Shown here in pieces: positions 1-5,830 of a DNA stretch of 6,676 nucleotides. The stretch's first letter is position 1. Each line of letters opens with the position of its first letter. The notes below the pieces were generated by a model. It was not told the origin of the DNA, ran no database searches, and was given only the letters and a program-made list of their open reading frames with translations. The translations under genes and the position numbers were made by a program. Source of the DNA: Leptospiraceae bacterium (lineage in GTDB: Bacteria > Spirochaetota > Leptospiria > Turneriellales > Turneriellaceae); the NCBI GenBank assembly GCA_016788945.1, contig JAEUSA010000365.1, positions 1 to 6,676 on the forward strand, read 5' to 3'.

Positions 1-6
1 GCTAGC

Positions 7-1206
7 ATGAAATTTTCACTACCCGATAAGAACTATAAGATACTCTGGGGCATGACTGCAGTGGGCGTTATTGCGCTCGCCGCGGGCTTTATACTCGCCG
101 CCGACCGCGCATGGATGGCGCTTCTGAGCACCGGCTACTTCATTCTGAGCATCTCGCTCGTCGGCCTGCTGTTTGCGGCTATTCAGTTCATTGCCGGCGC
201 CAAATGGTCGGTTGTTCTGCGCCGCATTCCCGAGACGTTTGCTGCACCGCTGTGGCTTGCCGCAGTTATTGTTGCCGTCATTGCTGTCACTGCCGGCCTG
301 CACTTGAACCATCTCTATGAGTGGGCTGATCCGAAAATTGTTGCTAACGATGAAATTCTGCAGCACAAAAAAGGATATCTCAATATTCCTTTCTTCGCCG
401 CGCGCCTCGTTGTCTATTTTGCTTCATGGTTTTTCCTTGCGCGCCTGATACGCAAGACATCCGCCGATCAGGATAATACAAAAGATGCAGCGACAAAATC
501 AAAGTTAGTGAAATATTCGGCAATCTATACGCTCGTGTTCGCTTACTCATTCATGCTGAGCTCCATCGACATTGTTATGTCGTTGCAGCCGCACTGGTTC
601 ACGACCATGTTCCCGGTTTATACATTCGCGAACGGCTGGTTTGGTGCTTTAGCAGCTATGATCATCATTCTCGTGACGATACAGAAACACGGTGGCCTCA
701 AAGAAGTTAATGCCGAACACCTGCACGACCTCGGTAAATGGCAATTCATGTCTGTCGTATTTTGGGCCTATATCGGCTTCAGCATGCACATGCTGACTTG
801 GTATGCCAACATGCCTGAAGAGACATACTTGCTTGAACTGCGCTTGAAAGGTGTATGGAAGTATTTCACTGTTGGGCTGTGGATGCTCCACTTTGTTATC
901 CCGTTCTTCATTCTGCTCTCGCGTGATCTGAAAAGAACGCCTTCGCGCATTGTTCGCGTGGCTTGGTATCTGTTGTTTGTCAGCTTCCTCGACGTAATCT
1001 GGGTCGTTTACGGCTCAGCGTTAGGACATGCGGGTGCCGAGAATAAGGTGAACGTATTTCCCGTGGGCCCACTCGAAATCTGCCTGTTTTTCGGGGCGGT
1101 TGGCGCATTCGGTATTATCTTTTTTAAGGCTTTTGCCAAAGGAAACGAAGCTCCGACGGGGGATGTCGACTACGAACAGTCGCGTCACTTTCACCAGACG
1201 TTCTGA
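7..1206 (+). CDS. actF: Alternative complex III, integral membrane subunit ActF
   Basis: The 399-residue product is a very hydrophobic membrane protein. By eye it has about ten transmembrane segments, near residues 12-32, 38-60, 80-98, 127-147, 167-190, 209-226, 245-266, 284-303, 317-339 and 353-373. It resembles ActF of the quinol:electron-acceptor oxidoreductase known as alternative complex III. Family-like landmarks are LHLNHLYEWADP (about 98-109), GYLNIPFF (123-130), PHWF (195-198), the HDLGKWQF stretch (about 241-248), LTWYANMPEE (263-272) and the C-terminal SRHFH. In this family ActF is an NrfD-like paralogue of ActC and sits in the inner membrane with the iron-sulfur, cytochrome c and ActC subunits, passing electrons from menaquinol to a cytochrome c or terminal oxidase. 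It is usually among the last genes of the act operon, so actA-E are expected to the left of the window. The ATG at 7 suits the family length, but its ribosome binding site lies outside the view. The stop is 8 nt before a tRNA gene. Confidence 0.87.
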   Translation: MKFSLPDKNYKILWGMTAVGVIALAAGFILAADRAWMALLSTGYFILSISLVGLLFAAIQFIAGAKWSVVLRRIPETFAAPLWLAAVIVAVIAVTAGLHLNHLYEWADPKIVANDEILQHKKGYLNIPFFAARLVVYFASWFFLARLIRKTSADQDNTKDAATKSKLVKYSAIYTLVFAYSFMLSSIDIVMSLQPHWFTTMFPVYTFANGWFGALAAMIIILVTIQKHGGLKEVNAEHLHDLGKWQFMSVVFWAYIGFSMHMLTWYANMPEETYLLELRLKGVWKYFTVGLWMLHFVIPFFILLSRDLKRTPSRIVRVAWYLLFVSFLDVIWVVYGSALGHAGAENKVNVFPVGPLEICLFFGAVGAFGIIFFKAFAKGNEAPTGDVDYEQSRHFHQTF

Positions 1207-1214
1207 TTTTCCCT

Positions 1215-1285
1215 GCGGGCATGGTGTAACGGTAGCACAAAAGCCTTCCAAGCTTTTAGAGAGGGTTCGAGTCCCTTTGCCCGCT
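1215..1285 (+). tRNA. tRNA-Gly (anticodon TCC)
   Basis: This 71-nt stretch folds into a complete cloverleaf. The acceptor stem is seven perfect pairs (GCGGGCA 1215-1221 with TGCCCGC 1278-1284), with discriminator T1285. The D arm is GTGT/GCAC (1224-1227 with 1235-1238). The anticodon stem AAAGC/GCTTT (1240-1244 with 1252-1256) encloses the loop CTTCCAA, giving anticodon TCC at 1247-1249, which reads GGA and GGG glycine codons. A short variable loop of 4 nt follows. The T arm is GAGGG/CCCTT with loop TTCGAGT (1266-1272). The CCA tail is not encoded (TAA follows), so it must be added by a nucleotidyltransferase. The gene lies 8 nt after the actF stop and 3 nt before the ribE start, on the same strand, and I see no convincing separate promoter at the end of actF. 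Confidence 0.97.
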
Positions 1286-1288
1286 TAA

Positions 1289-1876
1289 ATGTTCAGTGGA
1301 CTAATCGAAGAAGTAGGCACAATCGGCCGCATTGAGCGGATAGATACCGGTTGGCGGCTTTCGATCACTTGCTCGGAAATTCTCAGCGATGCGAAGATCG
1401 GCGACAGTATTTCTGTCAGCGGTGCGTGTCAGACTATTGAGCAGTTTTCTGCGCACGAATTTACCATCTTCTCGATTCCCGAGACGCTTGCGGTCACAAA
1501 TTTTCGCGGCTTTGAACCCGGCCGGCGCGTGAACCTCGAACGTGCACTGAGGCTCGGCGACCGTCTCGGCGGGCATCTCGTGCAGGGGCATGTTGAAGGA
1601 ACAGCCAAAGTACTGAGCGTCGATGACGGCAAAGCGCTCAATATCTGGCTCGAATATCCTTCCGCTTACATTATCCCCAAAGGTTCGGTGACGTTGGACG
1701 GCATTAGCCTGACGGTGATGGAAAAGAATGCCGCTGACCATTTTCGCGTGCAGATTATTCCCGAAACGGTGCGTAAGACAAATATCGGGGATTGGCGCGC
1801 CGGTACGGCAGTAAATATAGAGACGGATTACATTGTAAAATCGCTCGACTATGTGCACCGGCATCAGCCGCGATAG
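1289..1876 (+). CDS. ribE: Riboflavin synthase, alpha subunit
   Basis: The 195-residue cytosolic enzyme converts two 6,7-dimethyl-8-ribityllumazine molecules to riboflavin plus the pyrimidinedione that returns to lumazine synthase (EC 2.5.1.9; the gene is called ribC in some species). It shows the two tandem lumazine-binding barrels, about residues 1-88 and 89-186. The conserved N terminus MFSGLIEEVG fixes the start at the ATG at 1289. Other landmarks are GDS..SGACQT (38-49, with S40 and C47 at active-site positions), IPETL..TN (63-71), NLERALRLGDRLGGHLVQGH (82-101, H96 and H101), KGSVTLDGISLTV (131-143, K131, S140) and IPETVRKTN (157-165), with NIETD ending at D180. The usual NGxCLT loop here reads SGACQT. 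Family members are typically 200-220 residues, so this one is compact. There is no Shine-Dalgarno sequence, because the tRNA occupies the upstream bases. Its stop lies inside the end of the opposite-strand Smr gene. Confidence 0.95.
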   Translation: MFSGLIEEVGTIGRIERIDTGWRLSITCSEILSDAKIGDSISVSGACQTIEQFSAHEFTIFSIPETLAVTNFRGFEPGRRVNLERALRLGDRLGGHLVQGHVEGTAKVLSVDDGKALNIWLEYPSAYIIPKGSVTLDGISLTVMEKNAADHFRVQIIPETVRKTNIGDWRAGTAVNIETDYIVKSLDYVHRHQPR

Positions 1877-2145
1877 CTATCGAGCAGCCCGGCATCGGGG
1901 ATCAGCAATGTAACCTTGAGCGAGCCCGGATTCATATTATAGTTGTCGCTGTTTATGCGAACATAATCGAGTTTCGCAAGCTCAGCGATCACCATTTTCC
2001 GCAATACGTAATTTCCGATGCCATGCACAATTTCCACCTCGCTCTCGCCGGCAAAGAAATGTTGTTCGATTTCGCTGAGCAGTTTATTTCTTGCCTCGTC
2101 GAAACGCATCTGGCGGATATAAATCTGTGCGAGCGGTCGCATCAT
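1864..2145 (-). CDS. Small stand-alone Smr-domain protein
   Basis: The protein has 93 residues if translation starts at the first of two adjacent ATG codons (2145); the second is at 2142. It is essentially one Smr domain, the fold found at the C terminus of MutS2 and in small Smr proteins that bind or nick DNA or RNA. The match rests on MRFDEARNKLLSEIEQHFF (13-31), then VEIVHGIGNYVLRKMV (37-52), which carries the family HGxG motif at 41-44, and the closing strand GSLKVTLLI (74-82). The first motif, normally LDLHG or LDLRG, is degenerate here (IYIRQ, residues 8-12), so nuclease activity is doubtful. An AGGA (2149-2152) lies 3 nt from the first ATG and 6 nt from the second, which decides against a longer reading from 2277. 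The gene converges on ribE with a 13-bp overlap and diverges from the deacetylase gene with overlapping 5' ends. Codon use looks like that of its neighbours. The family call is fairly sure; the substrate is unknown. Confidence 0.75.
   Translation of the reverse strand: MMRPLAQIYIRQMRFDEARNKLLSEIEQHFFAGESEVEIVHGIGNYVLRKMVIAELAKLDYVRINSDNYNMNPGSLKVTLLIPDAGLLDSYRG
1871..1882. repeat. Perfect 12-bp palindrome at the ribE/Smr convergent junction
   Basis: CGATAGCTATCG is its own reverse complement. It contains the ribE TAG stop (1874-1876) and lies 5 bp inside the 3' end of the Smr gene. It has no loop and no following T run, so it is not a standard intrinsic terminator. It could be a protein site or chance. 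Confidence 0.5.
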
Positions 2146-2900
2146 TTTTCCTGATTCTGCTTTGCCTCGCGGTGAATACCGCGTGTAAACCGAAACAACA
2201 GACGATAACGATTGAGCCAATACCCGATGCGGTGATTCTTTGCCTGCACGATATCGGCCGCGAGGGCAGATACGCAATCAGTGAAAAAGATTTTGGGCTG
2301 CTGCTTGGCGAACTTGCGGCGTACCGTGTCGTTTCTCTGCACGATTGGCTGAAACGGCGGTACCCTGAAGATCAGCGCAGACGAATTGTACTGACCTTCG
2401 ACGACGGTTACCGGGCGCACCGGGAGATTGTATTACCTGAACTCAGGCGGCGTGGTATGGGTGCGACTTTCTTCTCTTACGCTGATCAGCTCAAAGCCGA
2501 TGCCGGTTGGCGGCGCCTTCTGCCCGCACTCGAAGACACATTCTCGTTCGGTTCCCATTCATGGTCGCATGCCCTGCTGCGCGACATCGGCTACGATCAG
2601 CTTTTCCGCGAACTTTTTCTGGCACGGCAGTACATGCAGACTCTCTCGGTAAAACCCGTAGATGCCTTTGCCTGGCCGTACGGTTATTACGAAAGCGAAG
2701 GAATAAGGGCTGCCGCCGCGGCGGGTTTTACCGTGCAACTTTCGGTCGATTACCGCATCGCCACCGCAGCCGATGCCGCGCTCGTTTTACCGCGCTACAC
2801 GATCTTCGGACGCCGCAGTGTCGAACAACTCAAAGAGATACTTAAGCGCTTTGAGGCAAAGAAACCAGAGAAGCCAGATCGTGTGCCCCGTCAGCAATGA
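2127..2900 (+). CDS. NodB-family polysaccharide deacetylase, probable lipoprotein
   Basis: The product has 257 residues from a GTG start at 2127, which follows GGCGGA (2112-2117) at 9 nt. This start gives a compact signal peptide: MRAV, a hydrophobic core SFFLILLCLAV, then NTAC with C20 as probable lipidated cysteine. A TTG at 2091 would add 12 residues and is less likely. The lipobox is loose (Asn at -3), as tolerated in spirochaetes. The mature part is a carbohydrate esterase 4 domain. VLTFDDG (88-94) carries the catalytic-base and metal aspartates D92 and D93; HSWSH (144-148) supplies the metal histidines H144 and H148; FAWPYG (181-186) is the third motif. The early ILCLHDIG (37-44) resembles PgaB-type enzymes. 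Such proteins remove N-acetyl or O-acetyl groups from poly-N-acetylglucosamine, chitooligosaccharides, peptidoglycan or lipid-linked sugars; the substrate cannot be told here. The C terminus is short, charged and rich in Lys and Pro, and it overlaps the end of dprA on the other strand by 59 bp. Confidence 0.87.
   Translation: MRAVASFFLILLCLAVNTACKPKQQTITIEPIPDAVILCLHDIGREGRYAISEKDFGLLLGELAAYRVVSLHDWLKRRYPEDQRRRIVLTFDDGYRAHREIVLPELRRRGMGATFFSYADQLKADAGWRRLLPALEDTFSFGSHSWSHALLRDIGYDQLFRELFLARQYMQTLSVKPVDAFAWPYGYYESEGIRAAAAAGFTVQLSVDYRIATAADAALVLPRYTIFGRRSVEQLKEILKRFEAKKPEKPDRVPRQQ
2149..2152 (-). promoter_or_regulatory. Shine-Dalgarno of the Smr-domain gene
   Basis: Read on the minus strand, the sequence is AGGA followed by AAA and then ATGATG. 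It favours the second ATG (2142, 6-nt spacer) or the first (2145, 3-nt spacer), and it excludes the longer upstream reading that would run deep into the divergent deacetylase gene. Confidence 0.6.
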
Positions 2901-3663
2901 GCGCCAATCCACCGGCATTGTGACTCAGCCGTGTGTCGCTTACGGCGGCCACTTCGCGACCTTCTCTTAATGCAAAATCGGCCGTGATGAGCGCGCCGCT
3001 TTTTTCTCCTGCTTCGACGACGACGGTCAGCGGCGAGAGACCGGCAATGAGCCTATTGCGCCGGACAAAATGGTGGCGCTGTGGCTTCTGATCGGGCAAA
3101 TATTCCGATAACAGCAACAGATTCGGCGACGCACCAGCGGCCATATAAAGATCGCGGTTCTCCAACGGATATGGATGCAGAAATCCATTCGGCAGGACAG
3201 CAATCGTCTTACCATTGCCGGTAAGCGCCGCATGGTGCACGATCGCGTCTATGCCGCGCGCGATGCCCGAGACGAGCGTATGTCCGCTGCTGATAAAATG
3301 CGCACTCAGTTGTGCGGCAGTAAGGCGTCCCGAAGTTGAAGGTTCGCGTGTGCCGACGAGAGAAACCATCTTGCCGCTGAGTAACGAGCGATTACCGCGC
3401 AGAAATAGCGCGAACGGGGCATGGTCGATTTCACGCAGCAAGGGTGGATAATCAGCGTCGGCCAAAGTAAGAACACATTCGGCGTCGAGACTTTGCAGCA
3501 GATTATCGGCTTCAACCATTGCCTGATCGGTTCGCTGCGCCAGCAGAACGCGTGTGAGGGCCAAAACACTGCCGGCAGTTTCAAGTTGCCGTCGCGTTTT
3601 ATCGGTGAGAAATTTACCCGACAGATGCAATGCGAGGCATGCGGCTCTGCCGGTATCCGGCAT
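2842..3663 (-). CDS. dprA: DNA-processing protein DprA/Smf
   Basis: This 273-residue protein is DprA, which binds incoming single-stranded DNA and loads RecA onto it during natural transformation. The extended Rossmann core is clear: DYPPLLREI (71-79), FLRGN (87-91), VSLVGTREPS (100-109), LVSGIARGIDA (130-140), KTIAVLPNG (152-160), YPLENRDLY (165-173), SEYLPDQKP (186-194), RRNRLIAGLS (201-210), VVVEAGEKSGALITA (214-228) and GREVAAVSD (235-243). The SGxARGID segment and the RNR..AGLS motif are the family hallmarks. The N-terminal 60 residues look like a poorly conserved helix-hairpin-helix or SAM-like region. The winged-helix tail found in many longer members (about 360 residues) is absent, and the usual Pro-Gly after the GREV motif is replaced by Ser-Asp. 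The ATG lies 1 nt after the cyclase stop (TAA-T-ATG) with no good Shine-Dalgarno, which suggests translational coupling. An in-frame TGA lies only 15 nt before the ATG. Confidence 0.93.
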   Translation of the reverse strand: MPDTGRAACLALHLSGKFLTDKTRRQLETAGSVLALTRVLLAQRTDQAMVEADNLLQSLDAECVLTLADADYPPLLREIDHAPFALFLRGNRSLLSGKMVSLVGTREPSTSGRLTAAQLSAHFISSGHTLVSGIARGIDAIVHHAALTGNGKTIAVLPNGFLHPYPLENRDLYMAAGASPNLLLLSEYLPDQKPQRHHFVRRNRLIAGLSPLTVVVEAGEKSGALITADFALREGREVAAVSDTRLSHNAGGLALIADGAHDLASLVSLPQSA

Positions 3664-3664
3664 A

Positions 3665-5830
3665 TTACTTTGTCGTCATGACGTATTCGCCCGACCAGCC
3701 AGCACCGGGCGGATTTTCGCGATATTCGGTGATGCGTGAGAGCATCAGTGCGCAGGCTTCATCATTTTTCATCTTATCCGCTGCTTTAAAGAGTGATTCA
3801 GCCTTATCCCAGTCACGACCGCGGTATGCTTCAATAGCCGATTCAAATGTACGGATGAACTCGAGCGTTGTCGCATCGACGGCGCCCTTCTCGCCCACCA
3901 GCTCGTAAATTCTGATAGCCTCATTTTTGCCTTTGACGGCTACGAAATCGAGCAATCGTGTTACATAATGGCCGGCAATCAGTTTCTGCGTCGCTTCACC
4001 GACCATAATGCGCGTGCCGTAGTACTTGTTGATGCCTTCGAGGCGACTGGCGAGGTTCACGGCGTCGCCGATCACCGTGTAGTTAAGCCGTTCTGCCGAA
4101 CCCATGTTGCCGACGATGATTTCGCCGGTATTCAGGCCAATGCGTGCGCGGAAAACCGGACGACCTTCGGCGAGCCATTTTTTCTCGAGTTCAACGAGGC
4201 GTGCCTGACAACGCAGCGCTGCCTTCGCCGCGCGCAATGCGTGGTCGGGGACGTGCTGCGGAGCGCCCCAGAATGCCATGACGGCGTCGCCGATGTACTT
4301 ATCGACCGTGCCGTTTTCTTCGCCAATGATACGGCTCATTTCGCTTAAGTATTCTGCAAGCAGGTTAACCAGATCTTCGGGTTTGATACTCTCTGAAACC
4401 GTGGTGAACCCTTCAATGTCGGAAAAATGCACCGTCAGTTCGCGTTTTTCACCTTGCAGGTGCGCATCGCCCTCTTGCGCAATCAGCTGGCGTACAATGT
4501 CGGCGGGCACGAATTTTCTGAATGAGCGTAACCCCTGCCGCATCTTGTAGAAAGACACGACCATATTCTGCACATCGGTGATCGACGATACGATCGTTTT
4601 GTCTGAATCGAGATCGAAATTCTGGATCTTGTCCATTTCGTGCGACAGTTCACTGAGCGGCCTCGAGAGACGACGGGAGAAAATATAGCCCAACACCACC
4701 GCAAGCAGTATGAGTATCGACGATGCCGCCATGACGATACGCGTATTACGGCGGACAAAATAGAAAAATTCATCTTCAGGGATAATCACTCCGGACTGCC
4801 AGTCGAGACCGGTATAAGCCGGAAACGGGGCAAACAATCCGACGTAACGATTGCCGGCGATCTTAAAATCAAAGTAGAATGGTTTTTTGGTTTTGAGCCA
4901 TTTTTTGTTTTTTTGCAGCTTCTTGAGTTTCTTCTGCATCGCAGCGTAGGCAGACTGAATTTCGGTATTTTCGAATTCAGTGATATTTTTCAGCTGAATT
5001 TTGTCCTGGCCCGGTTTGAGATAGATGGCGGAATCGCGTGTTTCCTGCGGCGCGGCGAGAATATGGAAATTTTTGTCGGCCAAGAAAGCCTTACCGGTTT
5101 CACCGATCTTGACATCGCCGATGAAAAGGGCGAGATCCCCGAGCGTGATATCGATGCAGACACCGCCCGCCACGATGCCACGCGCGGCATTCGACGGCGA
5201 ACAGTAAGTAAGACCGGGGTCGCCGGAGACGAAGGTTTTGTGTATCGGAGTGAGTTTTTTGCCCTCGGCATAGGCGGCCTGACTCCATGGATATTGCTGC
5301 GGATTCTTGATTTCGCGCTCTTCGAACTTCGCGCTGATTGTCTTCTTCGCCTGCTCGCCGTTTTTGTCGTCCATATCTTCCATTAGGTTGGCGCGCTGCG
5401 GATTCGGTATACTTTCATTGCGCGCGATCAACGCGCGGCCATTGCTGATCAGATAGACATTGGAGAAATAAGGCTGATGTTCAAACACGTCTTTAAGTTC
5501 TTCTTCAACTTGCGTGCGCTGCTGAACGATGCTGAGTTTACCGGCCCCCTCGCGGGCATCGCCTGCCAGCGTGCGCGCCTCGGCGAGAAACTGCGAGGCC
5601 TTATCGATGAAACGATAGGCCTTGTCTTCCATCAGGGTATCGATCAAAAACTGCGTCGACTGGCGGCCGCCCAGGTATGAGACCAGAATGATCAACCCGG
5701 CCGAAAACAGAATCAGCAAAGTCAGCAGCGAAACAATACTCCATCGCATCGAAAGTTCAATTCGGGGAATTTTGACGCCGGAGGTATCGGCGACACTGCT
5801 TAATTCTTCGGCTCTGGTTTTTCGGCTCAT
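3665..5830 (-). CDS. Membrane-bound class III adenylate cyclase (Cache-like sensor, HAMP, catalytic domain)
   Basis: The product has 721 residues from the ATG at 5830. In order: cytoplasmic tail 1-30; transmembrane helix about 31-52; a large extracytoplasmic sensor (53-363) of probable double-Cache type, with YLISNGRALIAR at 126-137 and GLDWQSGVIIPEDEF at 341-355; second transmembrane helix about 364-384; HAMP about 385-437; class III cyclase domain about 460-645; and a C-terminal helical tail (655-721) that looks TPR-like. All six canonical catalytic positions are visible: metal aspartates D471 (FSDIEGFT) and D515 (KYIGDAVMAFW), base-selecting K511 and T585 (LNYTVIGD), and transition-state N592 and R596 (NLASRLE). 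The Lys/Thr pair predicts ATP as substrate and class IIIb, a group that can respond to bicarbonate. A Lys-rich insert (298-316, ten lysines) lies in the sensor. A GTG at 5914 would overlap mpl and has no ribosome binding site; a later ATG at 5749, just before the first helix, is possible. The gene is followed by dprA after 1 nt. Confidence 0.93.
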   Translation of the reverse strand: MSRKTRAEELSSVADTSGVKIPRIELSMRWSIVSLLTLLILFSAGLIILVSYLGGRQSTQFLIDTLMEDKAYRFIDKASQFLAEARTLAGDAREGAGKLSIVQQRTQVEEELKDVFEHQPYFSNVYLISNGRALIARNESIPNPQRANLMEDMDDKNGEQAKKTISAKFEEREIKNPQQYPWSQAAYAEGKKLTPIHKTFVSGDPGLTYCSPSNAARGIVAGGVCIDITLGDLALFIGDVKIGETGKAFLADKNFHILAAPQETRDSAIYLKPGQDKIQLKNITEFENTEIQSAYAAMQKKLKKLQKNKKWLKTKKPFYFDFKIAGNRYVGLFAPFPAYTGLDWQSGVIIPEDEFFYFVRRNTRIVMAASSILILLAVVLGYIFSRRLSRPLSELSHEMDKIQNFDLDSDKTIVSSITDVQNMVVSFYKMRQGLRSFRKFVPADIVRQLIAQEGDAHLQGEKRELTVHFSDIEGFTTVSESIKPEDLVNLLAEYLSEMSRIIGEENGTVDKYIGDAVMAFWGAPQHVPDHALRAAKAALRCQARLVELEKKWLAEGRPVFRARIGLNTGEIIVGNMGSAERLNYTVIGDAVNLASRLEGINKYYGTRIMVGEATQKLIAGHYVTRLLDFVAVKGKNEAIRIYELVGEKGAVDATTLEFIRTFESAIEAYRGRDWDKAESLFKAADKMKNDEACALMLSRITEYRENPPGAGWSGEYVMTTK
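4882..4914 (+). repeat. Cluster of homopolymeric T tracts inside the cyclase gene (A tracts in its mRNA)
   Basis: On the plus strand there are T6 at 4883-4888, T4 at 4891-4894, T6 at 4901-4906 and T7 at 4908-4914. In the cyclase mRNA these are A runs that encode the Lys-rich segment. The A7 run followed by C gives A-AAA-AAC at 4913-4907, in phase with the cyclase reading frame (Q306-K307-N308). Such runs are prone to polymerase or ribosome slippage. Here they may simply reflect lysine codon choice. Confidence 0.55.

Noticed and set aside
1215..1285. tRNA 3' end as an integration (att) site of a mobile element
   Set aside because: No integrase gene and no repeated tRNA fragment are seen in the window; ribE begins at once.
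1207..1288. FMN riboswitch ahead of ribE
   Set aside because: The upstream space is fully taken by actF and the tRNA; no RFN element motifs are present.
1301..1864. 187-codon open frame on the - strand, antisense to ribE
   Set aside because: ribE is certain from homology over its full length, and the antisense product has low-complexity, shadow-like composition.
1885..1900. CCCG-GCAT-CGGG hairpin as a terminator after ribE
   Set aside because: The stem is only 4 bp and no T run follows on either strand, so it is not a credible intrinsic terminator.
2091..2126. TTG start at 2091 for the deacetylase
   Set aside because: It puts 12 polar residues before a signal peptide that is already ideal from the GTG at 2127, and it deepens the overlap with the Smr gene.
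2146..2277. Longer N terminus for the Smr protein, starting at 2277
   Set aside because: The extra 44 residues lie opposite the deacetylase signal peptide and do not resemble an Smr protein. AGGA at 2149-2152 fits the later ATGs.
4640..5386. Long 248-codon open frame on the + strand, antisense to the cyclase
   Set aside because: It lies wholly within a well-supported cyclase gene and has no recognisable domain. Its length is explained by the codon bias of the other strand.
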